Below the pieces are notes generated by a model. That model saw nothing but the letters and a program-made list of their open reading frames with translations. It made no database searches and had not been told where the DNA came from. Positions 1 to 8,987 of a stretch of 54,937 bases of DNA are shown one piece after another. The stretch comes from SZAS-103 sp038234715. GTDB taxonomy: Bacteria; Pseudomonadota; Gammaproteobacteria; Xanthomonadales; Xanthomonadaceae. The stretch spans positions 1 through 54,937 of the forward strand of contig JBBQTD010000019.1 in NCBI GenBank assembly GCA_038234715.1, in the 5' to 3' direction. Position numbers and translations under genes: made by a program. How positions within the stretch are numbered: position 1 is the first letter of the stretch; every line of letters starts with the position of its first letter.

Positions 1-2
1 AA

Positions 3-518
3 ACGAGCAACGAGCCGTCGAAAAAGACGAGAAAACGTCAAAAATACCTTCATATCGCAATCGCGGACCGGAAAAAGCAGAGCGCCGCTTTTGTCGGAGA
101 GCTGCGTCGCGAAATCCCGGGGTATTTCAGCAGCCTGCTAGGAGCGGCAAGCGTCGCTTGCTGCCAAGATATTTCTCCGGAAGGACAGCGTTCAACTTCT
201 CTGATGAACTTGTTCTCTCTGTACGTTGGATCCCAACTTGGTCAAAAATGCGCTTACTTGAGCGAGGCGGAATCCGAGCATTTGAGAGGTAATATTTCAG
301 CAATTGAGCAAGTGTTGGGCACCTACGTTGGGCAAGCACAACTTACCTCCCTTCAGAAAGCTGCCTCCGGAGTTGCTACTCACCAAAAGTGCGATGACAA
401 CGACAAAAAGCAGGTGGGTGTTGCGGTTGCTGATGCAGAAAGCTGGGCAACCAAGATTCGTAGCGCACGAACCAAACAGCAGCCGGCCAACTCAATCTCA
501 TCGGAAGCCAAGCAATGA
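3..518 (+). CDS. Unknown protein, 3' part of a gene cut by the window edge
   Basis: The frame beginning at base 3 is open without a stop to the TGA at 516-518, giving at least 171 residues. The internal ATG at 204 would give only the last 104, and since the frame stays open to the left edge the true start is probably outside the window. The visible part begins with a Lys/Arg-rich stretch, followed by mixed helical sequence with several cysteines and a polar, Ser/Gln-rich end. I recognise no family. Codons are noticeably less G/C-ending than in the rest of the window (TAC GTT, CAA CTT, AAA AAG), which suggests acquired DNA. Coding status is inferred from frame openness only. Confidence 0.45.
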   Translation, partial: TSNEPSKKTRKRQKYLHIAIADRKKQSAAFVGELRREIPGYFSSLLGAASVACCQDISPEGQRSTSLMNLFSLYVGSQLGQKCAYLSEAESEHLRGNISAIEQVLGTYVGQAQLTSLQKAASGVATHQKCDDNDKKQVGVAVADAESWATKIRSARTKQQPANSISSEAKQ

Positions 519-555
519 TCTCCAAGCAAGGGCACTTCTATGCGCTGCGGCCTAA

Positions 556-747
556 CCATGCGCTCAACCGGATGGCCGTGAGCGCATCTGCGGCATTGTC
601 ACGCGCTACAACAAGAAGTCCGTGTCGGTCCTCGCAGCGGATGGCTGTGCATGGAAGGTGTCACCTGGCCTGCTCACTCCGGAGCCTGAGCAACCCGCCA
701 ATGCGAAGCCTTCCGGCGTCGTCGTCACCTTGCCGCGCAAACGCTGA
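556..747 (+). pseudogene. Remnant of a small SH3/KOW-like domain protein (no start codon)
   Basis: After the TAA at 553-555 this frame reads DGRERICGIVTRYNKK, then SVSVLAADGCAWKVSPGLL and a Pro-rich tail ending at TGA 745-747. The pattern GxVTRxNxKSVSV...G..W.VSP..L resembles the small beta-barrel tails seen behind DUF2786 or SprT-like domains, where the barrel ends with a Trp and a Ser-Pro. No ATG, and no GTG or TTG at a useful place, opens this frame, so it looks like a gene tail cut off by rearrangement or frameshift. The region 519-878 otherwise holds only the aceE leader. The family resemblance is from memory and moderate. Confidence 0.4.
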
Positions 748-822
748 AAGTCGCCTGACGATTCTTGACAGGGGTGGCAGGGCCTGGCCCGGAATCGGTC
801 CGGTCGCGTCATGTCGCTGCGC

Positions 823-828
823 TACACT
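823..828 (+). promoter_or_regulatory. Possible -10 box of the aceE promoter
   Basis: TACACT lies 51 bases before the aceE start, in the 130-base leader after the upstream remnant. No convincing -35 box sits 16-18 bases before it, although a TTGACA occurs farther up at 765-770. This is a weak call. The ribosome site (GGAGG, 869-873) is clear. Confidence 0.25.
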
Positions 829-878
829 GCTGATCCACGGACAGCATCAGCGCGGCGGCCCGCGCGGCGGAGGAACTT

Positions 879-3599
879 GTGACCCAGCAGAACGGCAACG
901 GTGGCCACGACGCGCCCATTGCGGATATTGATCCGGTCGAGACCGGCGAGTGGCTCGATTCGATCAGGGCGATCATCCAGACCGAGGGTGGCGCGGAGCG
1001 CGCGCATTATCTGCTTGAGCGCATGGCCGATGAGGCGCGCCGCGCCGGCGCCGAGATCCCGTTCTCGCCGACTACCGCGTACATCAACACGATTCCGACC
1101 CAGAACGAGATCAAATCGCCGGGCAATGCCGAGATCGAATGGCGCATCCGCTCGCTGATCCGCTGGAACGCACTGGCAATGGTGGTGCGCGCGAACCGCA
1201 AGCCCGGTGACCTCGGCGGGCATATCGCGAGCTTTGCCTCCAGCGCCACGCTGTACGACGTCGGCTTCAATCATTTCTGGCGCGCACCGCACGACGCGCA
1301 CCCGGGCGACCTGCTTTACATCCAGGGCCACAGCTCGCCGGGCATCTATGCGCGCGCCTTCCTCGAAGGCCGTATCAGCAGCGATCAGCTCGACCATTTC
1401 CGGATGGAAACCGGCGGCCGCGGCATTCCGTCGTATCCGCACCCGTGGCTGATGCCGGACTTCTGGCAGACGCCAACGGTGTCGATGGGCCTGGGGCCGA
1501 TCACCGCGATTTACCAGGCGCGCTTCTGGAAATACCTCGAAGGCCGCGGATTGCTGCCGCCGAGCGACCGCAAGGTGTGGTGCTTCCTCGGCGATGGCGA
1601 GACCGACGAGCCCGAGAGCCTGGGCGCGATCGCATTGGCCGGGCGCGAACACCTCGACAACCTCGTGTTCGTCGTCAACTGCAACCTGCAGCGCCTTGAC
1701 GGGCCCGTGCGCGGCAACGGCAAGATCATCCAGGAGCTCGAAGGCAGCTTTCATGGCGCGGGCTGGAACGTACTCAAGGTGATCTGGGGCAGCTACTGGG
1801 ATCCGCTGCTCGCGCAGGACAGCAAGGGCGTGCTGCGCAAGCTGATGATGGAAACCGTCGACGGCGAATACCAGAACTGCAAGGCGTTCGGCGGCGCGTA
1901 CACTCGCGAGCATTTCTTCGGGAAATACCCGGAAACCGCGGCGATGGTCGCGAACATGTCGGACGAGGACATCTGGCGCCTGAATCGCGGCGGCCACGAT
2001 CCGCACAAGGTCTATGCAGCGTACGCAACGGCGAGCGCGCACAAGGGCGAGCCGACCATCATCCTCGCCAAGACCGTCAAGGGTTACGGCATGGGCAAGG
2101 CCGGCGAGGCGCAGAACATCACCCACCAGCAGAAGAAGATGGACGACGAGTCCATCCGGGTGTTCCGCGACCGTTTCCGCATCCCGGTCACCGATGCGCA
2201 GCTACCCGACGTTCCGTTCTTCCATCCAGGCGCTGATTCGCCCGAGGCGAAATATCTCGCCCAACGTCGCGAAGCGCTCGGTGGTTCGCTGCCGCAGCGC
2301 CGGCAGAAATCCGATGAAACCCTGATCGCGCCGGAACCGGCAGTGTTCGAACGCCTTCTCAAGAGCAGCGGTGAGCGCGAGATCAGCACCACGATGGCGT
2401 TCGTGCAGGCGCTGAACATCACCTTGCGCGACAAGAGCGTTGGCCCGCGTTGCGTGCCGATCGTCGCCGACGAGGCGCGCACGTTCGGCATGGAAGGCCT
2501 GTTCCGGCAAATCGGCATCTACGCGCCGTTCGGGCAGAAGTATAAGCCGATGGACGCCGAGCAACTCATGTTCTACCGCGAAGACCAGGCCGGGCAGGTG
2601 CTGCAGGAAGGCATCACCGAGGCTGGCGCGTTCTGCAGCTGGCTTGCCGCCGCGACGAGTTACAGCACCAACAACCTGCCGATGCTGCCGTTCTTCATTT
2701 TCTACTCGATGTTCGGCATGCAGCGCGTGGGCGACCTGTGCTGGCTCGCCGGCGACATGCGCGCGCGCGGATTCCTGCTTGGCGCAACCGCAGGTCGCAC
2801 GACGCTCAATGGCGAAGGTCTGCAGCACGAAGACGGCCATTCGCACCTGCTCGCGGGTGCGATCCCGAATTGCCGCGCCTACGATCCGACGTTTGCGTTC
2901 GAGGTTGCGGTGATCATGCAGAACGGCATGCACCGCATGCTCAACGATCAGGAAGACGCGTTCTGGTATCTCACCCTGATGAACGAGAACTACACCCACC
3001 CGGAGATGCCCAAGGGCGCCGAGGCCGACATCATCAAGGGCATGTATTTGTTGCAGGGATCGGCGAACGCGTCGGCCAAGGGCAAGAACAAGGCCCCGCA
3101 TGTGCAGTTGCTCGGATCCGGCACCATCCTGCGTGAAGTGATTGCCGCCGCCGAATTGCTCGACAAGGACTTTGGCGTGAGCGCCGATATCTGGTCGTGT
3201 CCGAGTTTCAGCGAATTGCGTCGCGATGGCTTCGACACCGAGCGCCACAACCGCCTGCATCCGGAAGCGAAGACGGCCCGTGTCGCGCACGTCACAGCCT
3301 GCCTCGCGGACCGCGCAGGACCTGCGATTGCCGCAACCGACTACGTGCGCGCGTATGCCGACCAGATCCGCGCGTTCGTGCCCGAGGGCAAGCGCTACAC
3401 CGTGCTCGGTACCGATGGTTTCGGCCGCTCGGATACGCGCGCAAACCTGCGTCGTTTCTTCGAGGTCGACCGCTACTGGATCGCGCATGCCGCGATTGCC
3501 GCATTGACCGCGGAGGGCAGGATGAGCGCTGCGGACGTAGCGCGCGCAATCAAGACCTACAAGCTCGATGCGGACAAGGCGAATCCGGTCGGCGTGTGA
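879..3599 (+). CDS. aceE: Pyruvate dehydrogenase E1 component (homodimeric type)
   Basis: Decarboxylates pyruvate with thiamine diphosphate and transfers the acetyl group to the lipoyl domain of AceF, in the cytoplasmic pyruvate dehydrogenase complex. The 906 residues match the single-chain E1 family (E. coli AceE 887). The ThDP/Mg site motif GDGETDEPES is near residue 238, followed by NCNLQRLDGPVRGNGKI. It starts with GTG preceded by GGAGG at 5-base spacing. The gene stands alone here: its partners aceF and lpdA lie about 40 kb downstream in the same orientation. It ends with TGA and is intact. Confidence 0.97.
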   Translation: MTQQNGNGGHDAPIADIDPVETGEWLDSIRAIIQTEGGAERAHYLLERMADEARRAGAEIPFSPTTAYINTIPTQNEIKSPGNAEIEWRIRSLIRWNALAMVVRANRKPGDLGGHIASFASSATLYDVGFNHFWRAPHDAHPGDLLYIQGHSSPGIYARAFLEGRISSDQLDHFRMETGGRGIPSYPHPWLMPDFWQTPTVSMGLGPITAIYQARFWKYLEGRGLLPPSDRKVWCFLGDGETDEPESLGAIALAGREHLDNLVFVVNCNLQRLDGPVRGNGKIIQELEGSFHGAGWNVLKVIWGSYWDPLLAQDSKGVLRKLMMETVDGEYQNCKAFGGAYTREHFFGKYPETAAMVANMSDEDIWRLNRGGHDPHKVYAAYATASAHKGEPTIILAKTVKGYGMGKAGEAQNITHQQKKMDDESIRVFRDRFRIPVTDAQLPDVPFFHPGADSPEAKYLAQRREALGGSLPQRRQKSDETLIAPEPAVFERLLKSSGEREISTTMAFVQALNITLRDKSVGPRCVPIVADEARTFGMEGLFRQIGIYAPFGQKYKPMDAEQLMFYREDQAGQVLQEGITEAGAFCSWLAAATSYSTNNLPMLPFFIFYSMFGMQRVGDLCWLAGDMRARGFLLGATAGRTTLNGEGLQHEDGHSHLLAGAIPNCRAYDPTFAFEVAVIMQNGMHRMLNDQEDAFWYLTLMNENYTHPEMPKGAEADIIKGMYLLQGSANASAKGKNKAPHVQLLGSGTILREVIAAAELLDKDFGVSADIWSCPSFSELRRDGFDTERHNRLHPEAKTARVAHVTACLADRAGPAIAATDYVRAYADQIRAFVPEGKRYTVLGTDGFGRSDTRANLRRFFEVDRYWIAHAAIAALTAEGRMSAADVARAIKTYKLDADKANPVGV

Positions 3600-3727
3600 C
3601 AATCACGCCCCGCCCTTGCGTCGGTTCGGGTCGCATCGCAGCGACATCGCGTCCTGCTATCGCGGTCGCGAGCGGCAGGGGTTGGCAAGTGAATGCAGTG
3701 CGCGGCTGACGCCAGGACAACCTTGAC

Positions 3728-5179
3728 TTGAACGCGCCTCGGATCACCCGTCTGCCTTTCAACAGCATGCTCTGCACTACGCTGCTGGTGCTGTCCGGCT
3801 GCGGCATTGGCAAGTCCGACACGGACCGAATCAATGCGGCGATGCCGGTCAGTGCGCCGATCATCGCGGCCAGGACGGCCATGGACGCGCTTGCGAAATC
3901 ACTGTCGCAGGACGCCAGGCCCATCGACGGCGACTACAACGCCCGACTGAGGGCTCGCGCTCTCGCATGCGCGCATGGCTACCAGCCATCAGTGTTTCGC
4001 ACCGAAGCGCAAATTCGCGACGCGCTGCCCTACAAGGACTGTTTTGCCAAGTCCGACCAGGCCTTGCAGGAATGGCTGGCGCGCCGGCGGATTGGATTGT
4101 TGCTGGCAGCGCCAGCGCTGCGCCCGATACCGCCATTGGCACCGACCGTGATCCCGGCCGGTGGCGCCATCGTGCAGGCGGACTTCGCCGCGCGCGCCGG
4201 CGTGGTGCTGGTGCAGGAGCCTGGCAAATACGAAGTCATCGACATCGGGTCGGGTGCAGTCATCGCGCACGGCCTGACGGAATCTGCGATTGCGCAATCG
4301 TTGTCCCCGAACGGTCGTCTGTTCGTTGTCGACAGGGGTGGCAATGCCGAGATCCATGGCGCCGAAGATGGAGCCCTGCTTGCCACGTTCCCGCGGATCC
4401 ATGCGACCGACTTCCACTGGGTCAACGATACCGGCGCGATCTTCAAGCCGGCATGGATCCCCGATGAGCCGGACGGTCGACAACAGGGGCCGGTGTTCCT
4501 CGACTTCACCTCCGGGAAGGAATCGTCGATTCCGATGGTGAGCGGTGCGGTCAACCATGTGGTCGCGCTGCCGGGGTCCGGGCACCTGTTCGCCGTGTTG
4601 GCCGGAAACAAGATGGGCGAGGTGGGGTTGACCCAGGCTCGCGACCACTGGGATGCAAGACTTTTGTCCGAGCGCCACATGCCCCTGCTGGTCAGCTGGG
4701 CGACGATCACCGATGGGCGAACTGCGGATGGAACCATTTACTTTGGCACGGGCCAAAGCCTGCAGTTGCTTACCCTGGCTTCGCTGGGCATGCAGGAGAT
4801 CACCCTGGATCCGATGCGCCTCAAGGGCGCGGTCCCCACCCCGGACCCCGACCGCCTGTTGCTCACCGGCATCTTCCTCAACGCGCCCGGGCAAGACGAA
4901 TACTGCGTATACTCGCTGCGGCAACGCACCCTTGCCTACGTCGACCCGAAGCGCCTGCTGTCCCCGCGCATCATCTACATTCCATCATTGCGCAGGAACG
5001 CGGCGATTGAGGCCTCGCGGATCGTGTTGATCGACAGCATTCCGACCGCTGTCCCGATCCCGATCAACGACTATCTCGAACAGCGCGAACAGGCGGTCGG
5101 CGCGTTGCAGAACGGTGCGCAGCCGCAAGGCGTGCAGCAGGGCGCGGACCCGGCGTCGGCGTTGCCGCAGCTGCACTGA
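3728..5179 (+). CDS. Exported lipoprotein, probable beta-propeller fold
   Basis: This 483-residue product has a lipoprotein signal: a basic N-terminus, a hydrophobic stretch and the lipobox LSGC, with the modified Cys near residue 25. The body has repeated short beta-strand blades of the type LSPNGRLFVVDRGG and DGTIYFGTGQSLQLL, suggesting a WD40/quinoprotein-like propeller, and the end is Gln/Ala/Pro rich. The start used is a TTG. An internal ATG at 3767 would still leave the lipobox but with a very short n-region, so the TTG is preferred. Not linked to aceE by function. The specific role is unknown, and the propeller fold is inferred from strand periodicity. Confidence 0.75.
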   Translation: MNAPRITRLPFNSMLCTTLLVLSGCGIGKSDTDRINAAMPVSAPIIAARTAMDALAKSLSQDARPIDGDYNARLRARALACAHGYQPSVFRTEAQIRDALPYKDCFAKSDQALQEWLARRRIGLLLAAPALRPIPPLAPTVIPAGGAIVQADFAARAGVVLVQEPGKYEVIDIGSGAVIAHGLTESAIAQSLSPNGRLFVVDRGGNAEIHGAEDGALLATFPRIHATDFHWVNDTGAIFKPAWIPDEPDGRQQGPVFLDFTSGKESSIPMVSGAVNHVVALPGSGHLFAVLAGNKMGEVGLTQARDHWDARLLSERHMPLLVSWATITDGRTADGTIYFGTGQSLQLLTLASLGMQEITLDPMRLKGAVPTPDPDRLLLTGIFLNAPGQDEYCVYSLRQRTLAYVDPKRLLSPRIIYIPSLRRNAAIEASRIVLIDSIPTAVPIPINDYLEQREQAVGALQNGAQPQGVQQGADPASALPQLH

Positions 5180-5356
5180 GCGGTCGTACGCTGCCTGGTA
5201 GGCGCGGACCTGTCGAAGCTCAAGGTCATGAAGTACGACGGTCGCAAAGCCTGACCAGCAGTTGCGGCGGGGCAGCGACACCCGCGGATCTGCACGCCAC
5301 GGCGGCGGTTGGGGGTGCTGCCCTCGCGCACATTGCGGAAGGGTAAACTCCCGCAG

Positions 5357-6478
5357 ATGAGCGGCCACGCTGCCATGAGCGATAGCGCAGGCCCCGGCCA
5401 GGGCGTTGCCTGGGTCGACCGGGATGCTGCCGGCCGGCGCGCGATGCTCACCGAGATCCTTGCGCAGGTCTCGCGTGAGGCCTTGCAGGGCGAGGGCCTT
5501 GAAGCGGTGTTGCAGCGCATTGTCGATTGCCTGGTCCGGCGCCTGCCTGTCGCGATCGCGAGCATCATCCTGCTCGACGATACGCGCGGGTTTTTCGCCC
5601 AGGAAGTTTGCGCAGGCGAGCTGTACCTGATGCAGCCAACCTTGGCGCCGTGGCCCGTCAGCATGGGCGCGGCTGGCCGCTGCGCGCGTACCGGACAGGC
5701 GCAGCTGATCGCCGATGTCGGTCGCGATCCGGATTACGTTCCCGGCAACATCGCGGTGCGCTCCGAGTATCTGGTGCCGATTCGCCATCGCACGCGCATG
5801 CTCGGCGTGCTCAACATCGAAAGCACGCACGCGGATTTTTTCGCGGCCGAAACCTGCGCGGTGTTCGATGCGGTTGCCGACCAGGTTGCCGGCGCGATCC
5901 ACCTTGCACGGGTCGCCGGCGAGCTTGAGCTCGCCAATCGCAAGTTGCACCAGCTGTCGATGAGCGATGGCCTCACCGGCATTGCAAATCGCCGCTGTTT
6001 CGACCAGCGCCTTGCTGCGGACTGGGCGTTGCTCGCGCGCGAAGGCCGGTCGCTGGGGCTGATACTTGCCGACGCGGACTGCTTCAAGGCGCTCAATGAT
6101 GCACGTGGCCATTGATATGGTGACGAATGCCTGCGCGAATTCGCACGGATCTGCGCGCACCTGGCCGAGCGCGAATGCCATCTCGCCGCGCGCTATGGTG
6201 GCGAGGAAATGATCCTGTTGTTGCCCGGGTGCGACCTGCGCGATTCGCATCGCATTGGCGAGAAGCTGCGCGCGCTCGTCGAAGCGATGGCAATGGCGCA
6301 TCCGGACTCGCTGGTCGGTCCGAACGTGACCGTCAGCGTGGGCGTCAGCGCGGTCGAACCGCGAGCCGGGTACAAGCCGGAACAATTGATCGCCGCCGCG
6401 GACCACGCGCTGTATGCGGCGAAGTCTGCAGGCCGCAACCGCGTAGTCAGTTGCGGCGTGGATGACGTGAAACGATAG
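5357..6478 (+). pseudogene. GAF-GGDEF diguanylate cyclase interrupted by an in-frame TGA
   Basis: From the ATG at 5357 a GAF-like domain (about residues 30-185) runs into a GGDEF domain beginning DGLTGIANRRCFD and DADCFKALNDARGH. The next codon is TGA (6113-6115), and the same frame then continues YGDECLREF, RYGGEEMILLLPGCD and KSAGRNRVV to TAG at 6476-6478. The family motif is GHxxGD, so the stop replaces one x residue and everything on both sides is conserved. The GGEEM signature has Met where Phe is usual, and the RxxD inhibitory site is not intact (RECH). A C-to-T change of CGA, a nonsense mutation of another codon, or a sequencing error would all explain it. Unless read through, the product lacks its active site. 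Confidence 0.85.
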
Positions 6479-6596
6479 GCCTCAACGCCAAGCCAAACTC
6501 CAGCTTGCCGCCAGCGACTTGCGTTCACGGAGACTACAGCCGGCACGGCTGAGATTGTCGAACCTGCAAGCGTGCAGGCCCAAGGAGATGCAAGTC

Positions 6597-6785
6597 ATGG
6601 ACAAGAACCGCAAGGAAGGCCTCAAGCACGAGGTCAAGGGCGCCGTGAAGGAAACCGTCGGCAAACTCACGGGCAACTCGTCGAAGGCACTTGCCGGAAA
6701 TGTCGAGAAGAACCTCGGCAAGGTTCAGAAGGAAGCAGGCAGGGCGAGCGATGCGATTCGCGATGCAGCCCGCAAGAGCAGCTAG
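6597..6785 (+). CDS. CsbD family stress-response protein
   Basis: A 62-residue, Lys/Glu/Ala-rich, cysteine-free protein starting MDKNRKEGLKHEVKGAVKET. It has the CsbD pattern (G..e...G..KE..GK.TGN) and resembles small, abundant stress proteins induced by general stress or in stationary phase. AAGGAG at 6582-6587 gives good spacing to ATG 6597. An ATG at 6588 is too close to the site. It probably forms a helical, partly disordered polypeptide. The molecular function of the family is not established. Confidence 0.85.
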   Translation: MDKNRKEGLKHEVKGAVKETVGKLTGNSSKALAGNVEKNLGKVQKEAGRASDAIRDAARKSS

Positions 6786-6806
6786 GGGCAACGGTTGACT
6801 GCCGCG

Positions 6807-6832
6807 AGGCGGACCGGTCGCCTGGTCCGCCT
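6807..6832 (+). terminator. Hairpin after the CsbD-like gene, possible terminator
   Basis: AGGCGGACC (6807-6815) and GGTCCGCCT (6824-6832) form a perfect 9-bp stem with an 8-base loop, 22 bases after the stop codon. The T run behind it is poor, so termination efficiency is doubtful. Confidence 0.45.
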
Positions 6833-6980
6833 TCGTGCTGCCTGCCTCGTGAGCGTGTCCATGTTGCATGCGGTGTCGGACGGCTCTTGCAGCAGCGGTT
6901 GAGCCGCTGCGTATGGTCCCGACGTGCTGACCTGATCCCTGCAATCACATTCCTTGCGATCTCATTGCATGCGCGCAAGC

Positions 6981-8987
6981 TCAGCGCAGGATGTCCGTGG
7001 ACTGAACTTTGCCGCCTTTCATCGCTTCATCGATCAACACTTTCACCTTCAGGTCGGCCTGCTTGCTGAGTTGCTCTTCCTGCTTGCCCAAGGCTTCCAT
7101 CTGCTTGCCGAGCACTTCCATCGGCTTGCTTTGTTCTTCCATTTGCCGGCTCAGTTCCTCCATCGGCTCTTGCGCGGCTTCCATGCCCTTGCTGTGTTCA
7201 TCCATGCTTGCGCTGAGCTTGTCCATCTGTTGTTCGAGTGGCTTCATCTGCGCATCCAGCGCCTGCATCTGGCGGTCGAGCGCCTCACGCGTCGCATCGT
7301 CCCGGGCCTGTTCCATCTTGTTGCCAAGCGCTTCCATCCTGTTGCCGAGCGCCTGTTGCTGGTGCCCGAGGGCTTCCATTTGTGCGCTGGTCCTTTCCAT
7401 GGCCGCGTTGTGCGGATTGTTGCTGCTGCTGAGCGATTCCATCTGTTTGCCCAAGGCTTCCATATGCTTGCTCGGGCCATCCATCTGCGCGCCCATCGCC
7501 TCCATCTGCTTGCCGAGCGCTTCCACGGGCTGCAGGGCGGTGAGGACCTGCGCGACGACAGTCGGATCTTCCACGACGTAGGCCTTGCTGCCACGGCGCA
7601 CCCAGATGAAATCGCCATGCACCTTTTGCCTGGCACGTTCGACCGCCGGGATGTCACGCGAATCGCCCGACATGTTCATGCCGTCCTGGCCAGCACGGAC
7701 CACGGCATAGGCATCGTTGCTGCGATCGGATGTGTGGATCATCCGGGCGCCTTTGTGGGCCGCGCCGGCTTCTGGTCTTGCCGGATTGCCGGCGCTGGCC
7801 GACGTGTTCGTCGCCAGCACGGATGCGATGACCGGAACCACGGAGGTTTCCGGTGCAGTCGCCACCACGGCGGGCGTGGCCATAGTCGTTGCGGTTCGCG
7901 CAGTCGCCAGCACCGGAACGACGGAAGTTGCCGTTGTCGCGACGACAGGTTGGACCACCGACGGATGGTCGTGCGCAGAGACGGTCAGGCAGATCGCGGT
8001 GAGGCCGATGATCGGCAATGCCATCTTCCAGCTCAGGGCGTGCTGGTTGGGGCGGATCAAACGCGGGATGCGTGACATGAGATGTCCTCCGTTGGCTGCT
8101 GGAACAAGGCGGGTGGTGCTGGACGGTTGGTCGATCCGCGCCTGGCTCGCCTGGAACAGTTCGAGTTGTTGCAGCGCAAGTGCGAGCTGTCGCGGTTCGC
8201 CCAGCACCTGCGCGGCCAGGTCGTCGGCAATCTGTTCGCGCTCGATTCGGATCTGTTTCGACAGCCACCACACGACCGGGTGGTAGAACAGCAGCGCCTC
8301 GACCGCGCACTGCGCGAGGTTGACGATGTAGTCGTGGCGTTTGATATGCGCGAGTTCATGCGCAAGCAGGGCCTCGAGCAATTCGAACGGCATGTTCGCG
8401 ATCAACGCAGCGGGTACCAACACGATCGGCCGCCACCATCCTGTCGCCACGGGGCTGTCGAGGGAGTCCACCACGCGCAGGCCGATCGCACGCTGGATGC
8501 CGAACGCATCGGCGAGCCGATCCACGCGCGCCTGCCAGCGCGGGTGCGTCGTTCCTGATTGCGCACGACCGATCCGGCCGACCCACATCAGGCCGAGCGC
8601 CATGCGCGCTGCAAGCAGCCCGGCGCCGAGCGACCACATCGCGACCAACCAGGGCAAGCGGCCTTGCAACGACGCGCGCCACGATGCCGTCGACACGATG
8701 TCCTGGCCACTGGCGAAGAATTGCACGGTGTCCGCACTGGATGGCGCAGCGGTGGCCGTGCCCACGAATGACACATCGGCGTGCAATCCGGTCCACACGC
8801 CGACCACGGGCAACAGCAGGCACAACGCGAGCGCGGCGCAACCCACGAGGTAACGCGTTTGCGGGCCGGCGCTGCGCAGCAGCATCAGCGCAAATGCAGC
8901 GGCGATGCCGACCAGCGTTCCCTGCCAGACGAAATGGACCAGCGCCCAGCCCAGGGCCGAAACGAACGACGCCAGCCAAGTGTTCAT
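6981..8987 (-). CDS. M56 (BlaR1-like) membrane metallopeptidase with a Met/Gln heptad tail
   Basis: Membrane-bound signal-transducing protease of the BlaR1/MecR1 type, 668 residues. The N-terminal part has hydrophobic segments near 8-37, 46-68 and 111-137, then the zinc site HELAH at 210-214 and EREQIADDLA. A further membrane helix follows near residue 340 (KMALPIIGLTAICL). Instead of a penicillin-binding sensor domain, the C-terminus is a low-complexity Thr/Val/Ala segment, a small conserved segment (residues about 435-485) and then a 150-residue array of units like MEALGKQ. It overlaps the BlaI-like repressor gene by 4 bases (ATGA), so the two are co-translated. In the known family the protease relieves the repressor upon a signal. 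The signal here is unknown. Confidence 0.9.
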   Translation of the reverse strand: MNTWLASFVSALGWALVHFVWQGTLVGIAAAFALMLLRSAGPQTRYLVGCAALALCLLLPVVGVWTGLHADVSFVGTATAAPSSADTVQFFASGQDIVSTASWRASLQGRLPWLVAMWSLGAGLLAARMALGLMWVGRIGRAQSGTTHPRWQARVDRLADAFGIQRAIGLRVVDSLDSPVATGWWRPIVLVPAALIANMPFELLEALLAHELAHIKRHDYIVNLAQCAVEALLFYHPVVWWLSKQIRIEREQIADDLAAQVLGEPRQLALALQQLELFQASQARIDQPSSTTRLVPAANGGHLMSRIPRLIRPNQHALSWKMALPIIGLTAICLTVSAHDHPSVVQPVVATTATSVVPVLATARTATTMATPAVVATAPETSVVPVIASVLATNTSASAGNPARPEAGAAHKGARMIHTSDRSNDAYAVVRAGQDGMNMSGDSRDIPAVERARQKVHGDFIWVRRGSKAYVVEDPTVVAQVLTALQPVEALGKQMEAMGAQMDGPSKHMEALGKQMESLSSSNNPHNAAMERTSAQMEALGHQQQALGNRMEALGNKMEQARDDATREALDRQMQALDAQMKPLEQQMDKLSASMDEHSKGMEAAQEPMEELSRQMEEQSKPMEVLGKQMEALGKQEEQLSKQADLKVKVLIDEAMKGGKVQSTDILR
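7055..7526 (-). repeat. Coding array of degenerate heptads (MEALGKQ-like) in the M56 protein
   Basis: Residues about 488-643 of the M56 protein are built from roughly twenty units with consensus (Q)M-E-x-L-x-(K/R)-Q, for example VEALGKQ, MEALGKQ, MEVLGKQ, MEALGNK. Spacing of seven with Met/Leu at a and d positions predicts a long coiled coil. On the + strand this appears as repeated CTTCCAT(C/T)TG blocks. The units are degenerate, so this is not a recent expansion. Confidence 0.85.

Noticed and set aside
765..770. TTGACA at 765 as the -35 box of aceE
   Set aside because: No -10-like hexamer lies 16-18 bases after it.
515..931. A 138-codon plus frame between the left-edge gene and aceE
   Set aside because: It overlaps the remnant frame at 556-747 and the aceE start and has no protein-like pattern.
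822..2126. A 434-codon minus-strand frame opposite aceE, and another of 466 codons at 2202-3602
   Set aside because: Both are long only because of the high GC and the conserved plus-strand gene. Their translations have no family pattern and lack a ribosome site.
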